Virus record (IMG/VR): IMGVR_UViG_3300008012_004058
Coordinates: 1-40,845 of that record
DNA from: a virus
Reading direction: 5' to 3' (one strand)
Length of the DNA stretch: 40,845 nucleotides
Shown: positions 26,501-34,712 of the stretch, one piece after another
Position numbering within the stretch: the first letter of the stretch is position 1
How the letters are laid out: the number at the start of each line of letters is the position of its first letter
Notes under the pieces: generated by a model
The model's database searches: none
What the model was told of the DNA's origin: nothing
What the model saw: only the letters and a program-made list of their open reading frames with translations
Translations under genes and position numbers: made by a program

Positions 26501-29500
26501 GATTTGTGCTAGGTTGACCATTTATGTCTAGTGGTCGTTGCACATCTTGTATTACATCACCAACCTTTAAACCGTATATTGTTCCTTCAAAATTAGTGTA
26601 TCCAGAAAAATCAATATCAATGTACCCATCCCATACATCATATACAGTTTGAGTTTTATTAGTAATAGCATGTGTAATTCCGCTTGCAGATACATCAATA
26701 GCATTTTCATAATTATACATATAAAATTCGTATGACGGATTTGAACTACTACCGATACCTACTAGATTACTACTTACACTGTTTGACAAATTAGTAGGTA
26801 CTCGTACAATCCATTTATCTGATAAAACTATTCCGTTATCAGGATCGTTGTATGTTAATTGATCAATTATATTAACTCTATCTCTAGCTAGATTAACTTC
26901 TCCTATACTGTTTACTGTATCTAAGACATTAACATAGTCAATTCTTGTCTGAGTACCTGCATTGTAATTACTTGCTTCTAATACATCAAGATATACTAAT
27001 CCTTTTCCAGTTTCAAACGGAGTATTAGTAGAAGTGTATACTGGCGAGTCAATTAACCATAAGCCAAATTCTTCAGAAGTTTCACCTAACGTAACTTCAG
27101 TATATGTACCAATCGGTGCAGTTAGATCGTTTGCAAAATCATATAAATTTAAAAAATCAGTAGTATCAAAAGTTCCCTTTTCGTCTTTTAAATAAATCAT
27201 AAGATCAGTTGACGTTGCTTTAACTTTTGCTACAGTTGCAGATCCAGTACTAGATTGTACTATATCACCAGTATCAACTGTTCTTAAATAATCATTAATT
27301 ATTATAATTCTAGTAATTTTTTCTTGTATGCGATGCCATCCAGAAACAAAGTCTGTAGATATACCAAATGTACTTAATGTATCATTCCATGGTTTATATA
27401 CTGAAGTTAGTGAACCGTTAACGTATGATAATTCATTCCATTTTAGTCTTATATAGTCTCCAGTTGTGGTGGCAATATGCTGAGCAAGAGGAGCTCTTAC
27501 AAGAATATGATCATTACCGGACGTTGAGCCTAGTCCAGGATATGCTTGAGAAAGTAACGTTAAGTTTGTACTATCTTGATCTATTCTAGATTCTATGTTA
27601 ATATAACTATCATATGTTTCAAAAGTCTGTGTTGTTCCTTCTTGTACAATATTTCTATTTGCACGCCATAACGACTCTTTATATTTTACAATATCTCTTT
27701 TAGAATACAATACATTAGATACATAGTCGCCTTTATATTTTGTTTTAATTTGACTAGCCCCAGGAATACCTATTGCTAAAAATTCTCCATCATCACTAAC
27801 AGATACAGACTTACCGTATTTGGCATTTTCTGTACTAAAAGGCAATTCTAAACTTGTAAAAGTTTGTACAAATTCATGTGCAGTATCTTCTCTATTTCGT
27901 GTATAGTAAAATACTTTACCATTACCGCTTTCAGGCGATGACAAAAATAAATCTTTATTATTGCTACTTATAGCAAAGTCACTTGCATAGTCTGTAAAAA
28001 CTTCTAAGTTAGTGCTGTCTTCAGGATCTTCAGGATTAACAATTGACCCTAACACCTTATAAGATGGTGTATTTTCTAATACTGCCCAGCGATTTTCTCC
28101 TGCATAGTTATCTATCCATACTCGCTGACTTTCAAACTTAGACTCTCTAGCAATAGTATTAAATTCTTCAAAGTTACTAGCTCTTACTTTTTTAATTGTA
28201 TAAATGTCAAAGTTTTCTGAATCAAAGTCAATTATGTTGTTGTCTTCAGATACTCTGATAAAAATTTGATTATCTATGTAACTTATTACTTCATAAAAAG
28301 AAAATACATTATAAAGTTGTGCACCTACAATAGCAACGTAGTCTCCTGATTCTAAATTAAATCCTTGATTCTCTGTAAGAGTTATAGTTGCATAATATTG
28401 ATTAGATTCATCAGGAGTTGCAAATACAGAAAGACTAGCGGAGTTAACTTCAAGATCTATAATTTGATATACATTCCAGTTATTTGGATTTTCGAATGTA
28501 ACCCATATGTATTGTTCGATGTTCATTTGATTAATGTCAACATCTTTTAGGTCAGTTATTGCTGCTGTTTTAAAATCAATATCATCTTCATGAACATAAC
28601 CACCAGATAAAATATATTCTTTATTAGTAGTAGTTGGGAATGTGTTTACATTAAAATCCTGCGGTTTATCTAAAAGATCAAACGGTCTTACTCTGTAAGT
28701 TTTGTCAAATGTTTCTTCAGGTAGATATTCTACAAATTCAATCGATTGCGGAGACTCTCTTAAATTGCTTTGTGTTATAGGTATTTCTATCTGTTTAATA
28801 TTATCTGTCGAACCGTACTTTCCTACCTGTAGTGCCCATTCTTCGTAAAACTCTAAACCTTGTCCTCTAATAGAATTAAACAATTTATCAAGAGCATTCA
28901 TAGTTCCTTTATCTTGGATATAACCTTGATAAAATTTATATTGACTTACATCATCTTGTATAATATTTGACAAGTATTCTCTTTTTTGGTAGCCAATTAA
29001 ATGCTGTGCCATCTTTTGTTGTTCTAAATCAAAGTTATCAGTATCGAGATCATAGAAGTCAGCAAACTGATTAATTTTGTATTCAAAGTTAGCTATTAGT
29101 TTTGATTCAGGTTTTTCATTTAACCTTACCCAATTAGTAAATTCAAAATTATACGACCCTGCTACTTCATTATTAGCAACATAATAGTACTCTTTGTATT
29201 TTACAACACTTCCGATGTTATAGTCTTGCCATCTTGTCCATTCAGTAACGTGAGTATCGTCGTATATAAATCCAGGTATATTTAATCCGCCTAACCAGTT
29301 GTCACTGCGATAACCTAGAACCTTTAAACGTTCTTGTCTATATCCAGTTCTCGGTTGATAAATTTTATCATTAAACACTGTTTCGTTATCAATTATTACA
29401 ACATGTTCTTTTTGCACTAATGGCAGTGCTAAATTATAAATTCCGCTGTCAGTATTTTTTGTTTTTAAACTAAAACTATTGTTGTCTCTTAAAATACTAC

Positions 29501-32500
29501 TAAATTTTTGCCTTAACGGTAAACCTTGTTCTGATAATAACGAATAGTCGTAAAACTCATCATATATATCATCTACTACTGCAAAATCTTTCTTAAATTC
29601 TAATGCATATGCTCCCGGGCTTAACGAAAGTATTGTACCAGAAGCCCAGCCTTCAGACGTCCAAATAACAAACTCTTGAAGTGCATTATTCCAATTTTCT
29701 ATAGTATTAAATTTATCATTAAAATAGTCAAAAGTAAACCCTGTTGATTTTAAATATTCTTGATATCCTAACAAGAAATCACAAACTTCCTGAGTACTTG
29801 TAAGTTTTGTGCCGTAGTTTAAATTAGAAATCTTTGTTTCAAACGTGGATTTAATAACTACAGACTTTCCTCCGTTTACCGGTAGATTGTCTAGTTTAAA
29901 ATGAACATTAGTATCAAAGACGCTATCACTAGTATAATTAGACGACACTCTATAATATTCGTTTTTATACTTGACTACTTGTCCTTTTATATATTTTTTA
30001 TTTTCAGTCCAATCTGTACTTGGCTCTGGATCACCACCAAATGTAAACTCTCTATCGCCCTGTCTAGTTAATGGTTTAAAATATTTAAAATTAGGATTAT
30101 TAAAGTTGTATCCTTTAACAATATATCCATCTGTTGCTTTTTCTATTATTACACCACTATACACAATTACATCTATAGGTGAACTAGTATTTAAAAATAC
30201 ATCATAATTTTCTTGGGGAATAAAAATACCCGACGGTTGATCATTTGTAGGTGATTTACTATCTAATATAATGCTTAGTTTGTCTTTGTCTGTAAATCCT
30301 GCTAATTTAAATCCTAACTGATTGTTTATATTTTTTAAATCATACTGATAATCATCATACAATGCATATACATTTGATCCGATTAAATTATGCACAAAAT
30401 TTACAAGTCCACTAGTAAACACACGTGAATTTTGATTTACTGTATTTGGTAATGATAACGATGCTAAATTAACTTGTTTTTGAGTACTTAGATATACGTT
30501 TTGATTTGCATTATTTTTTACTGTTCTTGATGTATCAAAAGCCATAGACATAAAATGTGCAGGTTTATTAAGTAGCATTGCTTTTACTAATGCAAAACAA
30601 TAAGAACTACTTCTACGCCATGCAGTTTCTACTGGAGAATGATCACCAAATTTGAAAGGTTTGCCTAAATCTCTAAACACAATATTTTCAATATGACCTG
30701 ATTCAGCCGGTGACTTTAATTTACCTTGAGAATCTACTGGTACAAAATTAAGTAGTCCGGGTCTAGCATATAAAGGATTTATTTTAGTACCATTAGGATC
30801 TTTTATAGTGCCTGTTTCTAAATCTTTCCACAATACTATGTTATCAGATGTATAAGGTGATGCACCATATTGTGTTTCCCACCATTCTGGCTTAATACTA
30901 AATCCTAACATTTCCCACGGATGTGTATGTGGACGGTCAGTGTCATATGCATTTATGTAAACGCCTCTCCAAAATCCCTCTACCGACTTTCCATTTTGAT
31001 TTACAGATGTGCTATAATTGTATGTAAACGTATTATCTACATTATAAAAGTCATTTTTAGTATAATCGGATATATTAGATCCTTGCATCCATTGAATAAA
31101 ATCTTTTATCAGTATGTCGTTAACTTTATCTGAATTAATATAACTGTTTCTATATGATCCTGATATAAAATTGTGTATATTAACTAAGGTTTTAGTATAA
31201 TCGATCTTAATATTATTATAGATACGTTTTTCAAAATCTAATAACAAGTTATCTCTAAAGTCTTTATATGCTCTAATAAAACTACCGTCGTGACCTCTTA
31301 TTAATGCAATTACAGGATATTCTTCATAATCGGTATTTGGTGCTACGCCCTTTTTAACTAAAGACTTTGGTGCATAAAAGTATACTGGTAGACCGTTTAA
31401 CTTTATTGTTTCTACTTCGCCATTGGCATCAGCATCTCTTGCTGTACTTCTATCAATATATAACGGATAAAACCATCCTTGTGTAGTATGATTATTTTCT
31501 AATTGTCCATAACATGTATAGGCTAAAGTTGTATTAATTTCATCATCATTAACAAATGTATCATCAATTGTAATTTCTGGATGATAACGAGGATACATTC
31601 CTAATTTTGTAGGTGTTGGCGGAACAAATGCTCCATCAGTATTGTCGTATTCATATATTTCTAATATATCACCTGTTTGCTGAACAGAATCTAGATTAAT
31701 AAATCCTTCATCTGTAAAATTATAATCGAGATTATAAATTAATTGTTTTCCGTTAAGATAAACATTAACTGATTTTTCTGATAGATTCGATAAATTAAAT
31801 TTCTTAGATAATCCGTAAAACTTATCATCTTTATCAAATATAGTATGTACAATTTTATTTGTTGTATTATATCCTAACATGTCTGAGAAATAGAAAGGCT
31901 GTGTTTCAGATTTATCTTTATTAATTTCTTGTAAAACTTTATCTAAATGAAGTTTTGTTTCGCCGTCAAAGCCTAAATTAGTTGCAGTATTAATAACCTC
32001 TCTTTTAAACTTCTCATATTCTTTTGCATTATATTCTATAGCATTAACAATATTAAATTTCTTACTAGTTAAGTGATATAGCGGTAAATTTAAAGGACCT
32101 GTATGTTTAATAAATCTTTTTCCAAATTTATCAATATCTCCTAAATCTCGCAGATTACTGTTACCTGGAAACACACCGTCAAATTCTTGCAAATCTTCTA
32201 CCATTGATAAAACTTGATCAGCAACTTCGCCAAATGTAAAACTTGTAATTTCTTCATTTAACGGATTTTTTTCTAAATTTAAAGGTATTTCATAAAATCC
32301 ATTGTCATTTTTATCAGCAGCAGAAGTAGTCTTTATTACAACACTGTCATTTTCGTTTAAGTCGTTAGTAAATATTACCGTTGCTTTAGAATCCTGTCTA
32401 TAAATTGTATAATCGGTAATTTCTTTTTGTATATTATTATTAACAAATACACTTACAACTAAATCATTTAAATCACCAGGAGCATTGTAAACATCAATAG

Positions 32501-34712
32501 CAAAATTATTTGCAGCATTAAGTGTAGCAATATAATGTCTAACTACTTTCTGACGTGTTTCCATAGGTGTACTTGACCAACCATTTGCATATTCAAATTT
32601 GTCTAAAGCAGAATATTTTTTAAGGAAAGATGTATCTGTACTAAGTGTTACAACCGATTCACCGTCCTCGTAACTAAAGGTGTCTGTTAGTAGATTAAAA
32701 TCAAATACAATATCGCCGCTATTTTCTATGTTACGGTATGTAAGAGGAAATCCTAACTCTGGGTCTTCTGTTCCTCTACCTTCTTTATATGAGAATATTT
32801 TTGTTCCTTGGAATGTACTACTATTAAATAATTCTAAGTCACCATAATACTTTCCATCAGCATCATATAGACAGAATAAAGGTTGTTGGTTAGTTTTTGT
32901 TTTTTGTTGTGTTTTAATCCAATCTGTTCCATTATAATAGTAAACAATACCCTTGTTATTACTTCCAGATTTTATAAGTACATTTTCATCTAATAAAGGT
33001 GCAGTATCTTCTGATTCTATAAGTGTAATCAAAACATCATTATCTATCTTAACTTTTTTAACTTCAAATATTTTGTCTTTTACTAGTTTGTCTGTATCTT
33101 TTGTAAAGATAATTCTCATACCCTCTACAATATTCACACCATCAATATTATATCCTAATGAACCTTCAACCTCGCTAAAAACATCAGTAGTAAACGTATC
33201 TATTAGATCTACATCTTTTTTAATTTTTGTGCCAAATTTAAATAATCTTAGCCCTGGCTCAAATTCGATGATAGGTCTTTTTGCTTTACCCGACTCGTCG
33301 ATTGCTTCATTAGAATGATTGTATTCGTTTGTCTTTTGTAAAACGGTCTTATGAAACCATCTGTTTGCTCTTGACCAACTGTTTCCGTCAATACTTTGTC
33401 TGCCAATTACAATATAATCTTTTGTTGTTGAATAATTTTCAGCATTATCGAACGGTAACTCATCAAAATCGTTTTTATCAAAGTCTAAAGGACGATCTGT
33501 AGAATTTGTTTGAATTACATTAAGAGACTCCTGTGGTACTAGCTTAATTGCAGAACCTACTCCTTCTACATAATAATTGCCTTCAGCGTATTTTTCAGGA
33601 CTAGTTTGTCCTCTAAAATTAACTTTTAATCCGTTTGTAAATTCTATTCCATTGGCACTAGTGTATTTTCTTGTGCCGATAATATCATCTTCAACATCTA
33701 AGAATGTGTTTTCCTCAATGTCGTAAATTCTTATTACACCACTTACATTTATATCATTTTTTGATATGTAGTAAAGTCTATCAGGAGAGTTAAACGGAAT
33801 TGTAAATTCTATTTTACCTTTTTCAAGATAAACGTTTGCAACTTCTTCGCCATTTTCTCCTAACTTACGAATACCGTCAGGGTATAATGTTGAAACACTT
33901 TCGTCATCTTCAAACGTTACACTACCTTCATTTGGTAATACTAACCAATCGCCGGTGTCATATGTTGATCCGAATAAATCAACTCCAAATTTACCATCAT
34001 CTTTGATGCCTTCTGTTGTAGCAACTACAACTGCTTCACCTGGCTTAAAACTTTTTGTTAGAGCAAATGCTAACGGATGTCCTTCTGTATCTATTTCAAA
34101 AGTATATTTTTGACCTCTATATAATCTTAGTGTAGGATTTCTTTCCAACTTAGTATTAAACTGAAACGATGCATCACCGTCAGCATCATCAACTGTAATA
34201 GTATATGTACTTTGAACTTCTCTAGACTGGCCTTGTACAGCAACCGAATTTGGTCCATCAGGTAACCAGTAGTATTCTCTAAAATTAACAAATTTGTCCC
34301 AATCAATATTTGGGTTCCACGGATAACTTACTTGTGCATTAATATTACTGTGATTACTAGTATCTACATTATAATATTTTAGTTGGTTTATATAGTCATT
34401 ATAATCTTTATAAAAAGTTACATTATCTAAACTGTCTTTGATAACAGTTGCTGGTTCTAATTGGTAGTTTTCTCTATCTTTACTAGCAGGATCGCCGATG
34501 TAATTATCTGTAGATAAAAAACTTTTAGCAACTTTACGTCCAAAGTATCCACTAATCTTTTCTGCAACTCCAGGTTGTATAAGTTGATCCACAGTAGATT
34601 GTAAAAACTTTTGATTTGCTTCTGAACGAAAAAATCTAGGTAAAAATCTAGCACTCTGTCTTTTATCGTCATCTGGAGTAGGTAGTCCAAATTCTCCTTG
34701 TATATCGGCCAT
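20541..34712 (-). CDS. Giant virion structural protein, 4723 residues, probable baseplate component
   Basis: A single unbroken 14.2-kb frame directly after gp6 (TAATG overlap), in the place of T4 gp7/gp8. Residues 1-150 (DDDKRQSARFLPRFFRSEAN; YPWNPNIDWDKFVNFREYYW) look like the conserved head of large structural proteins of marine T4-like phages. About 190-326: a cupredoxin-like domain (LYRGQKYTFEIDTEGHPLAF). Five CBM5/12-like repeats lie near 1566, 1823, 2324, 2962 and 3019 (for example YIKGQVVKYKNEYYRV, EYGKGSVVLYNNGLYKAK). About 2240-3300: FG-GAP-like propeller blades (DGEFLAIGIPGASQ, NGNHLYIGASAQD). GxGY modules lie near 3690 and 4061-4121 (VYPGEGYTSIPTIQI). C-terminus: LPGVLWIGKERIEYL near 4538. 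It probably forms the baseplate periphery and carries sugar-binding modules. Domain assignments are by eye. Confidence 0.8.
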   Translation of the reverse strand: MADIQGEFGLPTPDDDKRQSARFLPRFFRSEANQKFLQSTVDQLIQPGVAEKISGYFGRKVAKSFLSTDNYIGDPASKDRENYQLEPATVIKDSLDNVTFYKDYNDYINQLKYYNVDTSNHSNINAQVSYPWNPNIDWDKFVNFREYYWLPDGPNSVAVQGQSREVQSTYTITVDDADGDASFQFNTKLERNPTLRLYRGQKYTFEIDTEGHPLAFALTKSFKPGEAVVVATTEGIKDDGKFGVDLFGSTYDTGDWLVLPNEGSVTFEDDESVSTLYPDGIRKLGENGEEVANVYLEKGKIEFTIPFNSPDRLYYISKNDINVSGVIRIYDIEENTFLDVEDDIIGTRKYTSANGIEFTNGLKVNFRGQTSPEKYAEGNYYVEGVGSAIKLVPQESLNVIQTNSTDRPLDFDKNDFDELPFDNAENYSTTKDYIVIGRQSIDGNSWSRANRWFHKTVLQKTNEYNHSNEAIDESGKAKRPIIEFEPGLRLFKFGTKIKKDVDLIDTFTTDVFSEVEGSLGYNIDGVNIVEGMRIIFTKDTDKLVKDKIFEVKKVKIDNDVLITLIESEDTAPLLDENVLIKSGSNNKGIVYYYNGTDWIKTQQKTKTNQQPLFCLYDADGKYYGDLELFNSSTFQGTKIFSYKEGRGTEDPELGFPLTYRNIENSGDIVFDFNLLTDTFSYEDGESVVTLSTDTSFLKKYSALDKFEYANGWSSTPMETRQKVVRHYIATLNAANNFAIDVYNAPGDLNDLVVSVFVNNNIQKEITDYTIYRQDSKATVIFTNDLNENDSVVIKTTSAADKNDNGFYEIPLNLEKNPLNEEITSFTFGEVADQVLSMVEDLQEFDGVFPGNSNLRDLGDIDKFGKRFIKHTGPLNLPLYHLTSKKFNIVNAIEYNAKEYEKFKREVINTATNLGFDGETKLHLDKVLQEINKDKSETQPFYFSDMLGYNTTNKIVHTIFDKDDKFYGLSKKFNLSNLSEKSVNVYLNGKQLIYNLDYNFTDEGFINLDSVQQTGDILEIYEYDNTDGAFVPPTPTKLGMYPRYHPEITIDDTFVNDDEINTTLAYTCYGQLENNHTTQGWFYPLYIDRSTARDADANGEVETIKLNGLPVYFYAPKSLVKKGVAPNTDYEEYPVIALIRGHDGSFIRAYKDFRDNLLLDFEKRIYNNIKIDYTKTLVNIHNFISGSYRNSYINSDKVNDILIKDFIQWMQGSNISDYTKNDFYNVDNTFTYNYSTSVNQNGKSVEGFWRGVYINAYDTDRPHTHPWEMLGFSIKPEWWETQYGASPYTSDNIVLWKDLETGTIKDPNGTKINPLYARPGLLNFVPVDSQGKLKSPAESGHIENIVFRDLGKPFKFGDHSPVETAWRRSSSYCFALVKAMLLNKPAHFMSMAFDTSRTVKNNANQNVYLSTQKQVNLASLSLPNTVNQNSRVFTSGLVNFVHNLIGSNVYALYDDYQYDLKNINNQLGFKLAGFTDKDKLSIILDSKSPTNDQPSGIFIPQENYDVFLNTSSPIDVIVYSGVIIEKATDGYIVKGYNFNNPNFKYFKPLTRQGDREFTFGGDPEPSTDWTENKKYIKGQVVKYKNEYYRVSSNYTSDSVFDTNVHFKLDNLPVNGGKSVVIKSTFETKISNLNYGTKLTSTQEVCDFLLGYQEYLKSTGFTFDYFNDKFNTIENWNNALQEFVIWTSEGWASGTILSLSPGAYALEFKKDFAVVDDIYDEFYDYSLLSEQGLPLRQKFSSILRDNNSFSLKTKNTDSGIYNLALPLVQKEHVVIIDNETVFNDKIYQPRTGYRQERLKVLGYRSDNWLGGLNIPGFIYDDTHVTEWTRWQDYNIGSVVKYKEYYYVANNEVAGSYNFEFTNWVRLNEKPESKLIANFEYKINQFADFYDLDTDNFDLEQQKMAQHLIGYQKREYLSNIIQDDVSQYKFYQGYIQDKGTMNALDKLFNSIRGQGLEFYEEWALQVGKYGSTDNIKQIEIPITQSNLRESPQSIEFVEYLPEETFDKTYRVRPFDLLDKPQDFNVNTFPTTTNKEYILSGGYVHEDDIDFKTAAITDLKDVDINQMNIEQYIWVTFENPNNWNVYQIIDLEVNSASLSVFATPDESNQYYATITLTENQGFNLESGDYVAIVGAQLYNVFSFYEVISYIDNQIFIRVSEDNNIIDFDSENFDIYTIKKVRASNFEEFNTIARESKFESQRVWIDNYAGENRWAVLENTPSYKVLGSIVNPEDPEDSTNLEVFTDYASDFAISSNNKDLFLSSPESGNGKVFYYTRNREDTAHEFVQTFTSLELPFSTENAKYGKSVSVSDDGEFLAIGIPGASQIKTKYKGDYVSNVLYSKRDIVKYKESLWRANRNIVQEGTTQTFETYDSYINIESRIDQDSTNLTLLSQAYPGLGSTSGNDHILVRAPLAQHIATTTGDYIRLKWNELSYVNGSLTSVYKPWNDTLSTFGISTDFVSGWHRIQEKITRIIIINDYLRTVDTGDIVQSSTGSATVAKVKATSTDLMIYLKDEKGTFDTTDFLNLYDFANDLTAPIGTYTEVTLGETSEEFGLWLIDSPVYTSTNTPFETGKGLVYLDVLEASNYNAGTQTRIDYVNVLDTVNSIGEVNLARDRVNIIDQLTYNDPDNGIVLSDKWIVRVPTNLSNSVSSNLVGIGSSSNPSYEFYMYNYENAIDVSASGITHAITNKTQTVYDVWDGYIDIDFSGYTNFEGTIYGLKVGDVIQDVQRPLDINGQPSTNPTPTDHEATIVYIKRNTGVDFQKVRVYIKINSGLWDLEPNIAQVQILRLAGTTTDGTVREVNRLIGEINDFNADTVVPSGDAGKFLVFEADNDFAYSQYSEIFDQEYYFYTVLTQTLASEITASAPSSLNLDWSQIYHIETNEAGNPSLNGVGAVAIYSKSGINNYVLNQVLVSEFNFNVLNENFGKKVKILNSNNGYKLCVSSKGSGTEENSGIITFFEHGPIDVTNYRGKYNSNENYVIGETVSNEGRYYRARTTLTSDNDIDDSNSWEDISWRRTTDEKYRGTIAINSEYGKGSVVLYNNGLYKAKTNIITSATIGDLSTDASWTAVDNNVEYIGYIPWITSSLITGDAQFDNTDIVLFSDDFIVSENANILITKISQTGNSIALVVYVLDNGRYRYQQTIDDTDGNVGFATSFKLNPQGNKLAVSRTLDGIGSVHIYNFVSGQFDVNNPQIITPPSVFTTKKFGYTLSFGEENLAIGSLDARVFIDDSTDFIVNGIFTPEVYDQGVVYYYEEVNNNLIFAERITYGVIDDNAEQNVKINGNHLYIGASAQDNNQYQGEFFNYRKTYDAKTWTVTRQISDPVDIKKIKSAFLYNKTRDEIVSYLDFIDPIQGKIAGPAEKNITYKTPYDPASYNVGDAADTVFWSDDHVGKIWWDISKCKFTYPYQKSIQYQKDNWNELQPDASVDVYEWVESVYLPSTWDELSNLPEGSTLGISGTTLYGDTQFSKRFIYDNDSQTFSEIYYYWVRNKNSVPKTDTNRTISALDIARLIATPREQGYRFISFLSSNGISLNNCDSLITNDDIVLNIRYHIQDNRNQNEHDVYQILSDGLKNSAPHPIIETKWFDSLIGFDKSDRTIPDPALLEKNRYGIQNNPRQGMFKNRVEALKNLVDRVNIVLENNNIVDNIDMQRLNLVDELPTINSGLFDVTFNNETELTSINSKIKTPILKPVITNGKITNVQILDPGRGYKVPPTYTINGIGQDANFEIEINNLGQITRVNLTNNGSNYDNNTSITVRAYSALVITDNTLSDNSWAIYRYNSTEETWQKTRVQSYSVPRYWQYIDWYAAGYNALSKVDHYIKGTYQIEGTNAKLGQIIKVENVGTGGWLLLKRKSTTDNEDFTQVYDTIGRQNGTIKLLPSLYGVNSSTGFDNRSFDNFSFDKDPRIELRIILEAIRDDIFVGNLQNEYNQLFISSLRYILNEQRSVDWFFKTSFVKVKHHASTLEQDITFNVDNLDNYKSYIEEVKPFKTVLREFISNHTKTEETNTSVTDFDLPTYYDDIKEKIVPNNVKITNGEIVTTDDNITEYPRRNWLDNVGFEITDIKITNSGTEYTTKPAVEVIGGGGSGAVIEAFIGYGNITGLKIVYPGEGYTSIPTIQIAPPPNSEGVQATAYPVLGRSKPRTIRSTIKFDRNWPVLTQSVNTLEHTQSFTGTGTQTVFDLEWPMQVLNSTYVVYINNTEVLSGQYSVTNIQDMSKGYTRYKGRVVLSTPAGVGDTVTIVYNKSLEILNAIDRIKFAYNPNDNMISKDAAQLMDGIDYAGVQIDTLDFGTARGWGNGEWTDFDYDTDEELEDLIVELDGSSTSIILPRALELDVSYNIYRIGIDSNDNIFSNIRHDDENFGTAQQSNLNATCQTLVGDGETQVINLNDLGIMTAIREGESYVKIVVRKVTSDGSILPYGATYDTDISGGDLNYLNASGQRPEDIIIDGDNFVTPESAKSVEELVPGQVQDTLDMQVTTKGEDSAVYSYRIFKDITNNTTYKRIDSPTTKLSKELTQYDLQIEVKDATNLPEPDRELNLPGVLWIGKERIEYLVKDENRLRLIRRGTLGTGVRDVHPLGTPVYDQSRTKNITYEDVTQTQTVDSADVSSVASTFELGFIPNSVDEFEIFINGIRLTGKTSKLYNPNIAQDSPEGDEDVAADFTLSYVIENDTPVQAIIDITNSSLLEFATRNIVVTRKKGSMWNVIGESITETETSIGFFLRSGN

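Noticed and set aside
20541-34712. Giant gene as several genes joined by a sequencing error
   Set aside because: The frame is unbroken for 14 kb, and no gap, internal ribosome site with strong start, or change of composition was noticed that would divide it. I could not check this against other genomes.
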